The position numbers and the translations under genes were made by a program. The notes under the pieces were generated by a model. It was not told where the DNA came from. It searched no databases and was given only the letters and a program-made list of their open reading frames with translations. A stretch of 64,000 nt of DNA. Origin: an uncultured Acetobacteroides sp. Lineage in GTDB: Bacteria > Bacteroidota > Bacteroidia > Bacteroidales > ZOR0009. The stretch covers positions 1,240,001 through 1,304,000 of the forward strand of contig NZ_OY782755.1 in NCBI RefSeq assembly GCF_963678165.1, given 5' to 3'. Shown in pieces: positions 7,705-15,508 of this stretch. How positions within the stretch are numbered: position 1 is the first letter of the stretch; each line of letters starts with the position of its first letter.

Positions 7705-10233
7705 ATGCAAAGTAAATCCATCGTAAATAGACTTACTGCGGCAGCAGAAAGAGTCATACTTAGCCGTGTAAAGAGTTCTTCTCTTTTCAACGAATACTAT
7801 AATCGTACAGAGAAGAGGGCTAGTTATACAAAGCAAGCAACTACCTACAAAAGAAAAGAAATCAAGGACTGGATTAATGGTGTTATGGCCGCAACAGACC
7901 CGGAAAATCCAAGAAGGGGAATGCTTATGCGCGTTTACGAATCCTTGATGCTTGATCTACATCTGGGCAGCTGTATTGACAACCGCATTCTGCCGATTCA
8001 ATGTGCTGCCTATAAGTTGACGGATGCCAATGGGGTTGAAGATTTGGAAGCGCACAAATTACTCGAAAGGCCTTGGTACATCGAACTTGTTAAGCTCGTA
8101 TGTATGCATACATACGAAGGAACGAAGCTGCTCGAACTTTTCGAGTTGAACGAAAAAGGCGAGCTGAAAGAGGTAAAGCAAATACCTCAGTCAAACTTTA
8201 TTGCAACAAAGGGTATTGTCATACAAGAAGAATACGATGACAATGGCGTTTCGTACAAAGATGGTCTTTACAAGGACTATTATATACAGATAGGGGGGGA
8301 TTGGAGTTTAGGAATGCTCAATCAGCTAGCGTCAATAGTTCTTGCAAAGAAACTAGGACTAGGATCATGGTTGAGTTACATAGAAAAATTTGGAGTGCCA
8401 CCTATTTTCGCTATTACCGAACGCATGGATGATGGCAGGCGTCAAGAACTCTACGAAATGCTTGAGAACTTTAGAATGAATCATTTTGCAGTTCTCCAAG
8501 GTAACGAGAAAATTGAAGTCCCCAATAACTACAACGTTGACGCATACAACTCTTTTGAGACGTTGATTAGCAAGGTTGCCAACAACGAAATGAGTAAGCG
8601 CATACTTGGAGGTTCGGGTATTTCAGATGAAAAGAGTTTCGTAGGATCGGCAGAGGTACAAGAGAGACTGTTGAAGTATAGGCATCAGGTTGATAAGCTT
8701 ATCTTCAAATACTATTTCAACGAAGAAATTAAGCCAAGGCTCGTTAAGTTGAGTTCGGTATATAAACCACTCGAAAACTTAACCTTCGAATTCGATGAAA
8801 CGGAATCCCTATCGCTAAAAGATATATTGGAAGCGGTAAAGGCGTTGTCCTCATTCTATAATTTTGATGTCGATGAGCTTGTTAAAATAACAGGACTTCC
8901 TATTGTTAGCATAAAGTCTGCTCTTGGGGATACCACTCCGCCTGCAGGCGAAAAAAAAAAGCCTAGTTCAACCCTAAATAGTGGCACTCCTCAAAGTGAA
9001 GCTACACCTATTATATATAGTGCCACTTGGGATGCAGCCTTTGATCGGTTGGCCAATCAGGTTTGGAACGGAGAGATTAAGGCAGATCAGCTAGACAAAG
9101 ACCTGGTACTAAAAAACTACTCCGCCTTCAGCAAGGAAACTCAATCCGCATGGGGTAAGGGATACGACGAAAGTCCGGTTACTCGAAGGATTCGAGAGAA
9201 CTTGCTGAAGTTTTCGGGAGCAAAGGCCTACAACCTAATTAAGCGGATCGAAGATTTATCGAAGCAGAATCTTTCAAAGGATGATTTCGTTAATCAAGCA
9301 AAGAAGGCTGCCATGCTCCATAACGAAACATGGATGGAGGTGGAGAAAAAGTTTGTGGCCAACTCTGCCAGTTCTGCTCGCGACTTTGAGTCATATATGG
9401 CCGATGCCGACATATATCCATACCTCAAGAATAGGACAATGGGCGACTCGGAGGTGCGCGATAGCCATGCCGTAAACGATGGCGTAATTAAGCCAATAGA
9501 CGAATGGAAGCAAATCCCACCATACGACCCCGGTTGCCGTTGCTGGCTCGAGCAGACTAACGAACCGCCAACAACGCACCATAAAATGCAAAACTTGGAC
9601 GAAAAGTGGGCAAACAACCCTGTTTTTTCAGGAAAGATTTTCGTGGAAAACCATAGTTACTTCGCTTCAATACCCAGTGGTTCCAAAAAGGTAACTGCCG
9701 ACAATTCGGAGAAAATGAAGGTGTATGCACCTTACAGTAAAAGCATGTCTGCTGGCGGCGATAGCAAGGTTTTCATCAGCGACTTTTCTGATATCTCCGA
9801 CACCGATTCAAACGTAACTGCCGCAAAGACGCTTGCCAAAAACCTTAAGACTAACATCTACGTAAGGCCTCACGTCAACAATATTGTTGGATACAAGAAC
9901 CCTGAACTTGGAATAGGTGCTCCAAATTCAAAGGCCGATCTAAAAACATTCGAAGCCGTCAGGAATGGCAAGCCCATTAAGTTGGATAAGTTCATTGTAA
10001 ACTCCTTTAAATCGGCAAACGAGCAGGGTGCTAAATCGGTTGTTATTGATATAAGCGCAGAAAAGAACGACTGCAAGGATATTCTTATTCGAAGAATATG
10101 CGGAGGGATAAACAAGGGTATAAACACCAACCTAAAGCAGGTATTTGTCATTGCCAATGGCAAGGTTGCTTCAATCACACGCGACCAGGTATCAAAGCGG
10201 AAGTTTGACGAATTCCTAAAAGACCTGGATTAA
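7705..10233 (+). CDS. Portal (DUF935) fused to MuF head-morphogenesis domain and C-terminal nuclease-like toxin domain
   Basis: 842 residues, three parts. Residues 1-400 match DUF935-type portal proteins (Mu gp29), the ring through which DNA enters the head. A linker (PAGEKKKPSSTLNSG, about 411-425) leads to the MuF/gp30-type domain at about 430-615, ending in the family motif DSEVRDSHAVNDGVIKP followed by CRCW (Cys611-Cys613). Residues about 640-842 are not needed for either role. They resemble BECR-fold nuclease toxins found at the C-termini of MuF proteins and of CdiA (ELGIGAPNSKADLKTFEAV; VNSFKSANEQGAKSVVIDIS). MuF-linked polymorphic toxins are known from temperate phages. Portal and MuF are normally separate genes, so the triple fusion is notable. 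No immunity gene is obvious next to it. Confidence 0.82.
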   Translation: MQSKSIVNRLTAAAERVILSRVKSSSLFNEYYNRTEKRASYTKQATTYKRKEIKDWINGVMAATDPENPRRGMLMRVYESLMLDLHLGSCIDNRILPIQCAAYKLTDANGVEDLEAHKLLERPWYIELVKLVCMHTYEGTKLLELFELNEKGELKEVKQIPQSNFIATKGIVIQEEYDDNGVSYKDGLYKDYYIQIGGDWSLGMLNQLASIVLAKKLGLGSWLSYIEKFGVPPIFAITERMDDGRRQELYEMLENFRMNHFAVLQGNEKIEVPNNYNVDAYNSFETLISKVANNEMSKRILGGSGISDEKSFVGSAEVQERLLKYRHQVDKLIFKYYFNEEIKPRLVKLSSVYKPLENLTFEFDETESLSLKDILEAVKALSSFYNFDVDELVKITGLPIVSIKSALGDTTPPAGEKKKPSSTLNSGTPQSEATPIIYSATWDAAFDRLANQVWNGEIKADQLDKDLVLKNYSAFSKETQSAWGKGYDESPVTRRIRENLLKFSGAKAYNLIKRIEDLSKQNLSKDDFVNQAKKAAMLHNETWMEVEKKFVANSASSARDFESYMADADIYPYLKNRTMGDSEVRDSHAVNDGVIKPIDEWKQIPPYDPGCRCWLEQTNEPPTTHHKMQNLDEKWANNPVFSGKIFVENHSYFASIPSGSKKVTADNSEKMKVYAPYSKSMSAGGDSKVFISDFSDISDTDSNVTAAKTLAKNLKTNIYVRPHVNNIVGYKNPELGIGAPNSKADLKTFEAVRNGKPIKLDKFIVNSFKSANEQGAKSVVIDISAEKNDCKDILIRRICGGINKGINTNLKQVFVIANGKVASITRDQVSKRKFDEFLKDLD

Positions 10234-10237
10234 ATCG

Positions 10238-10270
10238 AAAAGGCGACAACCGGAGTTATCGCCTTTTCTT
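10238..10270 (+). terminator. Intrinsic terminator after portal-MuF gene
   Basis: A 9-bp perfect stem (AAAAGGCGA at 10238-10246 with TCGCCTTTT at 10259-10267) around a 12-base loop, ending in CTTGG after four T. It starts 4 bp after the stop codon. It may partly attenuate transcription into the gpG-like and later genes. Confidence 0.7.
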
Positions 10271-10331
10271 GGTTGGGATTGTGACGAATCACGCTCCCAT
10301 AGCATCACAAATATACAACTTATTTTGATTT

Positions 10332-10901
10332 ATGTCGAAAAACAAAATTCCTGAGTTTTTAAGGCATGCCAAGCTGCTCAAGAAAAATGCCATAAGGTAT
10401 GCCGCATCTGAGTCTGTTATCTTTTTTAAGGAGTCGTTCGTTAACGAAGGGTGGACGGACGGTGCTTTAACCAAGTGGAAGAAATCGAGCACTCCGCTGG
10501 CTGGCAAGCGAACGCTTTATAAAAGCGGGAAGTTGATGCAATCAATAAGGAAGCTGGAGGCTACAGACCAAAGGCTGGTTGTTATTGCCGACTCCGATCA
10601 TGCCGAGATCCACAACGAAGGTGGATACATCACCGTAACCGAACAAATGAAGCGCTACTTCTGGGCGCAGCACCTGAAGTTTAAGAAAAGGAATAAGAAG
10701 AAAGCGGAGTTTTGCAAGTTCATGGCGCTTAAAAAGGTCGGTTCTAAGGTAAAGATCGATAAGCGACAGTTTATAGGCGAAAGCCGAACGCTAATGCAAA
10801 ACCTAGATAGTTGGTTCCGTGGTACGGTTAATACAAATTTCGACAAACAAAAACAGGAGTACACGTTTATTCTACAAAGCGATGGTAATAGCGCTTACTA
10901 A
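10332..10901 (+). CDS. Phage virion morphogenesis protein (Mu gpG-like)
   Basis: 189 residues. The central motif HAEIHNEGGYITVTEQM (about 96-112) and LYKSGKLMQSIRKLEA (about 57-72) match the phage virion morphogenesis family, to which Mu gpG and P2 gpS (tail completion) belong. The family joins or finishes tails before head attachment. The N-terminus is basic and helical (FLRHAKLLKKNAIRYAASES). It follows the MuF domain in Mu (gp30-gp31) as it does here. It is separated from the upstream gene by a terminator-like hairpin and from the next gene by 11 bp. Confidence 0.82.
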   Translation: MSKNKIPEFLRHAKLLKKNAIRYAASESVIFFKESFVNEGWTDGALTKWKKSSTPLAGKRTLYKSGKLMQSIRKLEATDQRLVVIADSDHAEIHNEGGYITVTEQMKRYFWAQHLKFKKRNKKKAEFCKFMALKKVGSKVKIDKRQFIGESRTLMQNLDSWFRGTVNTNFDKQKQEYTFILQSDGNSAY

Positions 10902-10912
10902 AAATACTAGCA

Positions 10913-11461
10913 ATGGAAGCATGGGATGACTTATACGTAGAGCTATCTACAACGATTAAAGAGAAGCTGCCCGAAGTGGAATGGGTAGACTTATGGCACG
11001 ATCAGGTTGCCTACCTAACCGATGAGTTGCCATTTCCGACTCCTGCGCTATTCCTTTCCTTCAACACGATCGGGTGCGACGATAAGGGATTGCTCATTCA
11101 GGATTGCGACACTCAAATAGACATGTACCTTTTCTACGAGACCTTTAGCGACACCTACCAAGGATCGTACAACCAAGGCTCTGCACTTGAGTTTCTCAGG
11201 ACGCTAACAAAGATCCACCAGACTTTTCACGGAAAATCGGGTGTCAACTACGGTACGCTTAGGCGAGTTGGAATGGGGAAAGAAGAAAGTGGCGGTGCCG
11301 GCAACTTGTACCGCATTTCGTTTGGCTGTGTGATAGAGGACTCCAGCGCAAAGGTTGACTATCCTGACAAGCCTGTGGCTGATATAGCTGTTGAAAGTTC
11401 GAGAATTGAAAGACCTAAGGTTATTGACGCTAATCCGCTGTTTTTTGTCGATACCAAATAA
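10913..11461 (+). CDS. Putative head-tail connection protein
   Basis: 182 residues, last gene of the rightward structural block. The order portal, gpG, then a 180-residue acidic alpha/beta protein fits a Mu gp37-like or tail-terminator protein (strands and helices in PFPTPALFLSFNTIG and TQIDMYLFYETFSDTYQGS). The C-terminal 35 residues look unstructured. I recognise no family motif with certainty. The stop codon is inside the bidirectional terminator at 11460-11486. Confidence 0.55.
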   Translation: MEAWDDLYVELSTTIKEKLPEVEWVDLWHDQVAYLTDELPFPTPALFLSFNTIGCDDKGLLIQDCDTQIDMYLFYETFSDTYQGSYNQGSALEFLRTLTKIHQTFHGKSGVNYGTLRRVGMGKEESGGAGNLYRISFGCVIEDSSAKVDYPDKPVADIAVESSRIERPKVIDANPLFFVDTK

Positions 11462-11486
11462 AAAAGGGGATCGAATCCCCTTTTTT
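11460..11486. terminator. Bidirectional terminator between converging late and early operons
   Basis: AAAAAAGGGGAT / ATCCCCTTTTTT is a perfect 12-bp stem with a 3-base loop (CGA), with A and T tracts on both sides, so it works in both directions. The rightward late block (ending at 11461) and the leftward early block (ending at 11492) meet here. Confidence 0.9.
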
Positions 11487-11491
11487 AAACC

Positions 11492-11713
11492 TTAATCTTG
11501 CAGCGATTTGCTTTTAAGTAGCTCGTTGTAGTAAGCGTTATTTTCTTGGCAGTAGAATATTCGGCTATAGATGTAGTCCTCGTTCAAAAAGAACACGTTT
11601 TCCGACAGTTCCTTTAGAACATCGTCCATCCGTTTGCGCTTTACATCGTACAGCTCGTGAAACTTTTGTACCAGCTGCTGATCTCGCTTTTTTATAAGGT
11701 CACGCTTACGCAT
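11492..11713 (-). CDS. Small basic protein at end of early operon, possible regulator
   Basis: 73 residues, last gene of the leftward early block. Basic N-terminus (RKRDLIKKRDQQLVQKFHEL), then a helix-turn-helix-like sequence (KRMDDVLKELSENVFFLNED followed by YIYSRIF). In Mu the gene at the early-late border codes for the middle/late activators Mor and C, so a role as late activator would fit its place and size. I have no motif that proves it. Transcription meets the terminator at 11460-11486 just after it. Confidence 0.5.
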   Translation of the reverse strand: MRKRDLIKKRDQQLVQKFHELYDVKRKRMDDVLKELSENVFFLNEDYIYSRIFYCQENNAYYNELLKSKSLQD

Positions 11714-11783
11714 ACAGTAGATTTTTTCGAATGGGGTAAAGTTGTACTACAAATATAATGAATTCCTATTTTATGCTTTTTGC

Positions 11784-11819
11784 AAAAAAAGAGGCTCGAT
11801 ATTCGCGCCTCTTTTTTTT
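11784..11819. terminator. Terminator-like hairpin with T tracts on both strands
   Basis: Stem AAAAAAAGAGGC (11784-11795) with GCCTCTTTTTTT (11807-11818) and an 11-base loop. It lies 28 bp after the stop of the 57-residue gene on the minus strand and upstream of the 73-residue gene, so it separates that gene from the early operon. Confidence 0.8.
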
Positions 11820-11846
11820 CTATAAACTACATTTTGCACCTAACAA

Positions 11847-12020
11847 TCATTTACCATCGACAAAATCTGCGACTAAGTTTAGGGCTTCATTTAGTTTTGT
11901 AATTGCGTCTGTAAGTTTTACATCCGCACCTGCTTTTTCAACCTCTTCCATCGCTTTGTAGATGGATAATTCAGCAGGAGTACATTTATCCAACTGATTA
12001 CGTCTCGGAAAATTTTCCAT
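11847..12020 (-). CDS. Small phage protein, 57 residues
   Basis: A short open frame from the ATG at 12020 to TGA at 11847. The protein begins MENFPRRNQLDKCTPAELSI and ends in an amphipathic helix (LTDAITKLNEALNLVADFVD). It lies in line with the leftward early genes, 29 bp from the next gene upstream, and a strong terminator follows, all of which support that it is real. The repeated leucine/valine spacing suggests a small helical bundle or coiled coil. No family recognised. Confidence 0.6.
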   Translation of the reverse strand: MENFPRRNQLDKCTPAELSIYKAMEEVEKAGADVKLTDAITKLNEALNLVADFVDGK

Positions 12021-12049
12021 AACAATTGAGTTTAAACTTCGGATTTACA

Positions 12050-12478
12050 TTATTTAATCTTGCTCCATTCGGTCTCCCAGCCGTACCGCTTTAGCCAGTT
12101 CTCCGGATCCATCTTTGCCCGGTTATGCAGCTGTACAAAGAAATCATACTGTTTGATTGCCATTATGCACTTTACCTTTTCGCTTTCATCCAGCTTGTCG
12201 TAAAGCGGCTCGCATCGCTTGCGGTTGATCTTCCTATTGTACCGCTCCCAAAACGAGGCAAAGGTTATGTCGATGGGAACATCCTTTAATCGTAGCGTTT
12301 TCGTGTTGTCGATCATCCACGTCAAAACTCCCGTCGTTAGCGGAAAGTAATCGAGAAACCACTTGAGCATGGCGGGTTCAAGCTTCGCCCTATTCTCAAA
12401 CTTTTCCAGTACGCCATTCTCATCGTACCGCAGCTCTATCTCACCATCAAATTTTGACGATACTAGTAGCACATGCAT
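12050..12478 (-). CDS. Phage early-region protein, function unknown
   Basis: 142 residues. The sequence opens MHVLLVSSKFDGEIELRYD, with GVLEKFENRAKLEPAML following. A central helical part (FASFWERYNRKINRKRCEPL) is strongly basic, which could mean nucleic-acid contact. It ends WLKRYGWETEWSKIK. Only 11 bp separate it from the NdpA-like gene, so the two are co-transcribed. No family recognised. Confidence 0.65.
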   Translation of the reverse strand: MHVLLVSSKFDGEIELRYDENGVLEKFENRAKLEPAMLKWFLDYFPLTTGVLTWMIDNTKTLRLKDVPIDITFASFWERYNRKINRKRCEPLYDKLDESEKVKCIMAIKQYDFFVQLHNRAKMDPENWLKRYGWETEWSKIK

Positions 12479-12489
12479 TGGTCAAATGT

Positions 12490-13542
12490 TTAAACGGTTT
12501 CAGAATCAAAGTAAATCTTGTAAAAGGACATCTTCTTTTCGGCATCGTAACCTTTTTCCATTAACTCCCGGTTGCCATGCATGTAGATATGGAAGTTCTT
12601 GTCTAACTTAATCACGCTCTTAAACTGCTTGGCCATGCCTTTAACAACCCCTTCCGAAATATCGAATTCATCTTCTACCTTAACTTGGTAGAGTGTCGAG
12701 TACTTATCCTTGTAATCCTTAAAGGCTTCAACGATCTCGGGCTGCTCCAGGACCGTTGCCTCAAAGTCACCAGCGTTAAACACCTCGTTATCCTTAAAGT
12801 ACTGCGCGGTGCGGTTGAGCATATCCACCCGATCCGCTGGATCTACCTCATTATCCTCGTTGAACACCTTCTTTACAAACTGCTTGCAAACATCTAGGTA
12901 GGTGCGGGTCTTGTAGTAGCTATCGTTTCTAGCCTTAACCTGCAGGAAGGCTTCCTTCCAGTAAACAGCCTCGCTATTCCTTGATGTGTTATCAACCACG
13001 CACACCTTGTAGCCAAAGTCCGATTCTGTATTAAGCACTAAGCATGCCTTATCCAGCGAGGTAGGGTTAATTCCAATAATCGGCTTAAGGTTCTTACCCT
13101 TGCCATTGTTTTCTACCACTAGGCTTGCCTGTGTACTTTCCGACTTAAAGATTCCCAACCCATCTACCACCTCTCCATCGCATACTATGTCTTTAAATAG
13201 GGCAACGAACAGCTCACCGCTTTTAATGTTGGGGTGATCCGAAACCTCGTAAAGCAACGTTGCCAATATTTTACTTGCATGCCCCAATGTATGGCCACCA
13301 CTAAACACCTGCTCAACCGTTTTATAAACGGGATTTAAGTCGAGCGATGTAGCATGCCAAAAATTAAAGTAGGCGTCCCCTTTTATTGGAGCAAAGAAGA
13401 AGTTCAGCAGCAGTCCGGTAAGCATTTCGTTATTGTCAATGGCTACCTCATTCTCCGAAAACGACACGCCGTCTCCAACAAATTTATTACCTACACCATG
13501 AACGTAAAGTTCAACCATTGTGGCCTCTGAAAATTGAATCAT
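12490..13542 (-). CDS. Nucleoid-associated protein, NdpA/YejK-like
   Basis: 350 residues, the usual size of the 37-kDa nucleoid-associated protein family (NA37/NdpA). Features include the N-terminal ATMVELYVHGVGNKFVGDGV, the LLNFFFAPIKG segment, the SGGHTLGHASKILATLLYEV segment at about residues 80-100, and HPNIKSGELFVALFKDI, the pattern of this family. NdpA binds DNA and is part of the nucleoid. Why a phage should carry it is unclear: it might compact phage DNA, help transposition target choice or counter a host system. It sits in the early block between small genes with 10-20 bp gaps. Confidence 0.78.
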   Translation of the reverse strand: MIQFSEATMVELYVHGVGNKFVGDGVSFSENEVAIDNNEMLTGLLLNFFFAPIKGDAYFNFWHATSLDLNPVYKTVEQVFSGGHTLGHASKILATLLYEVSDHPNIKSGELFVALFKDIVCDGEVVDGLGIFKSESTQASLVVENNGKGKNLKPIIGINPTSLDKACLVLNTESDFGYKVCVVDNTSRNSEAVYWKEAFLQVKARNDSYYKTRTYLDVCKQFVKKVFNEDNEVDPADRVDMLNRTAQYFKDNEVFNAGDFEATVLEQPEIVEAFKDYKDKYSTLYQVKVEDEFDISEGVVKGMAKQFKSVIKLDKNFHIYMHGNRELMEKGYDAEKKMSFYKIYFDSETV

Positions 13543-13562
13543 TGTTTTAGATTTTATAAGGG

Positions 13563-13835
13563 TTACAACTTTTGATATAAGGGTTTATTTCTTTCAAGAC
13601 TCTCGATCATGGCTACCGCTACGGCGGCAACCTGAATAAGCTCTTTTCTGTAGTTGGCAAGGCGATCAACATCTCGGTAGTACTCTTTGAAATGGTTTTC
13701 GAGAGCCTCTTTGCTGACCTCTCCAACTTCTTCAGTTAATATCGCAACCCATTCTATGGGTTTGTGGTTTTGCTCACCCCATTTGGCATCCTGAGCGAGC
13801 CTTTCATTTTTTATCTCTTCAAAGATTGAATCCAT
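13563..13835 (-). CDS. MazG-like nucleotide pyrophosphohydrolase
   Basis: 90 residues. Typical MazG/dUTPase-like phage protein: the helix EIKNERLAQDAKWGEQNHKP, the metal-binding ILTEEVGEVSKEALE (E-x-x-E pattern) and the final helix RKELIQVAAVAVAMIESLER. Such enzymes cleave nucleoside triphosphates to monophosphates plus PPi and may alter the nucleotide or alarmone pool during infection. The family is common in phages. Its start overlaps the end of the 74-residue gene upstream by 25 bp. Confidence 0.8.
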   Translation of the reverse strand: MDSIFEEIKNERLAQDAKWGEQNHKPIEWVAILTEEVGEVSKEALENHFKEYYRDVDRLANYRKELIQVAAVAVAMIESLERNKPLYQKL

Positions 13836-14035
13836 AATGCTTTAGTTTTTTGATTGTAGACTGTTGAAACTTTTTTAGCGTCTTCAAAGCCTTTTATACA
13901 CCCTTCGTTGTATATCACATCCAGTTTATCTTTGATTTTTTCAAGGAAAAGCATGGAGTCATATATGGTTTCAAGTTTCGGTGGATTAGACAAGAAGTTT
14001 ATCATATCTCGGATTAACTCTTCCTTTGTTTTCAT
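13811..14035 (-). CDS. Small phage protein, 74 residues
   Basis: 74 residues, helical (EELIRDMINFLSNPPKLETI, then YDSMLFLEKIKDKLDVIYNE). The start overlaps the stop of the membrane protein gene (ATG-A overlap at 14032-14035), and its end overlaps the MazG-like gene by 25 bp, which suggests translational coupling of all three. Function unknown. Confidence 0.6.
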   Translation of the reverse strand: MKTKEELIRDMINFLSNPPKLETIYDSMLFLEKIKDKLDVIYNEGCIKGFEDAKKVSTVYNQKTKALWIQSLKR

Positions 14036-14766
14036 GCAAGCACCTCCTCCAGTTTTACAGACTCTCCAGCCTTGATTTTTTCCGCAAGGGTAATCGCCTT
14101 CTTTTCATCAGGCGTTCGATTCGATTCATTTTTCTTCTTTGCCCCCCACGCTAGGAAACAAAGATGATTCGCCATGAAATCCTTTGCCGCATTTTCGTAT
14201 CGCTGGCGTTTCGCTTTCTCATGATCGAGTATCAGACTTAATTCAGTAACCTTCGATTCTGATTCACCAACCGCCACCGACAAGCATGAAACGTTTCTTT
14301 CCAAATCATCAATGATACATTTCGATTCCGCTTTGATTCGTTCAACATCCTCTGCGTATCGTTTCGAATCATTTGCATCGGCCACGTGGTCGGTGTAGTT
14401 AATCAAACCGAGCGAGTAGGTGATTAATCCTGTAAAAACGGCCATAAAAACCGACAGAAGTAAACGAACGGGGTTATCATGCCCCGATGCAATTTGAGCG
14501 GCGAATTGAAGGTTAAAACCACAAAAGACGAGAAGAGCATCAAACGCCGGAAACACCACCTTTATCCACCTCTCCCGGCTCTTGCGCATCACCAGCACGG
14601 TGACCATGCTAAAGGCCATAGAGCCTACCACGGCAAAGAGCTTGTCTATCGCTCCAAACTCGTTGCCCAGGAATAGCAGGCTTTTCGAGTTAATGTAGCT
14701 CAGCTCGCACACCATAAACAGGAGCACAAATCCAACGCCAAGCTTACTGAGTAATTTATCTACCAT
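14032..14766 (-). CDS. Phage membrane protein with coiled-coil tail
   Basis: 244 residues. Residues 1-125 hold about four transmembrane helices (LGVGFVLLFMVCELSYI, LFAVVGSMAFSMVTVLVM, VFPAFDALLVFCGFNLQ, LLLSVFMAVFTGLITYSLGL). Residues 130-215 form a long charged helical region likely to be a coiled coil (VERIKAESKCIIDDLERN, VTELSLILDHEKAKRQRYE). The layout is a membrane anchor with a cytoplasmic coiled coil. It might act in superinfection exclusion or membrane change during infection, but no family is recognised. Confidence 0.6.
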   Translation of the reverse strand: MVDKLLSKLGVGFVLLFMVCELSYINSKSLLFLGNEFGAIDKLFAVVGSMAFSMVTVLVMRKSRERWIKVVFPAFDALLVFCGFNLQFAAQIASGHDNPVRLLLSVFMAVFTGLITYSLGLINYTDHVADANDSKRYAEDVERIKAESKCIIDDLERNVSCLSVAVGESESKVTELSLILDHEKAKRQRYENAAKDFMANHLCFLAWGAKKKNESNRTPDEKKAITLAEKIKAGESVKLEEVLA

Positions 14767-14771
14767 CTCGT

Positions 14772-14966
14772 TTAGTCAAATAGTGATGGAAGTTTCTCTT
14801 CCGGTTCTGGCTCTGTTTGCTCAGGGAATAGGGCGCAGAGCGCTTCGTCAACCCCTACTTCCGCCATTATCTTTAAGGAAAGCATCTTCTTATCTCTGCT
14901 TCTATTGTACTCCTTTTGCAGCTGACGCATTACAAGTACCATTTCTTCAAACGATTTTTTTGCCAT
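14772..14966 (-). CDS. Small phage protein, 64 residues
   Basis: 64 residues from ATG at 14966; the frame is open further upstream, but that part overlaps the next gene almost entirely and looks like a shadow. The protein begins MAKKSFEEMVLVMRQLQKEY, continues with a basic stretch and ends in an acidic tail (EQTEPEPEEKLPSLFD). It overlaps the 93-residue gene upstream by 20 bp. Function unknown. Confidence 0.55.
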   Translation of the reverse strand: MAKKSFEEMVLVMRQLQKEYNRSRDKKMLSLKIMAEVGVDEALCALFPEQTEPEPEEKLPSLFD

Positions 14967-15228
14967 TGTTCCTTCTATTGGTAGTTTCACAATACACCTT
15001 GTAGCGCTTCCTGCGCTCCTTATTACTTTCAAAGCAGTTTGGTGGGTGAATTCGGTAGTACTTATCACCGATAATCTTGTAGTTTTTAGCAAGCCAATCG
15101 TTGTAGCTGTCGGCATTACCGATGCCAATATGATCTTTACAGCCTCCAGCGATAATGGTTACCAGCCCAACTACGGCGTATGCGGCTAATGTTGCTTTTA
15201 CTAGTTCTGGTATCATTTTAAGCGGCAT
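14947..15228 (-). CDS. Small membrane-anchored phage protein
   Basis: 93 residues. The N-terminus holds one hydrophobic helix (LAAYAVVGLVTIIAGG) followed by Cys-Lys-Asp, so it may be a transmembrane anchor or an atypical lipoprotein signal. The rest is polar and basic, with KYYRIHPPNCFESNKERRKR near the end. In many phages a small membrane protein in the early region alters host membrane or blocks superinfection; that is only a guess here. Confidence 0.55.
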   Translation of the reverse strand: MPLKMIPELVKATLAAYAVVGLVTIIAGGCKDHIGIGNADSYNDWLAKNYKIIGDKYYRIHPPNCFESNKERRKRYKVYCETTNRRNNGKKIV

Positions 15229-15240
15229 TTAAATGGTTTT

Positions 15241-15498
15241 TCAATAGGTTTTAACTGGCTTTTTAAAGAACTCCAACCTCTTTGGTTCGTATCGTATCAT
15301 ATACCTTCCGGTGCCTTGGCAATTCGAGCATACAACATCCTCGTAGTCGTCCATTCTGTCGTTCATCTGAGTCAGGAACCCAAACCCATGACAGAAGGAG
15401 CATAGCATCACCTTGTATCCATCGGCATCCAGCACATGTCTGGGTTTTGGTAGGGGCACAACATCTTGTGCCCTTACCGATATTTTAGAGTTTTCCAC
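15241..15498 (-). CDS. Zinc-ribbon protein with two DnaJ-like CxxCxGxG motifs
   Basis: 85 residues with CSFCHGFG at about 33-40 and CSNCQGTG at about 57-64, the DnaJ cysteine-rich repeat pattern that binds one zinc ion with four cysteines. The spacing of 24 residues between motifs fits a single hairpin-like zinc domain. Phages often carry such small zinc proteins in the early region; they could bind nucleic acid or act as co-chaperones. The function is not known. Confidence 0.7.
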   Translation of the reverse strand: MENSKISVRAQDVVPLPKPRHVLDADGYKVMLCSFCHGFGFLTQMNDRMDDYEDVVCSNCQGTGRYMIRYEPKRLEFFKKPVKTY

Positions 15499-15508
15499 AA
15501 CCCAACGT

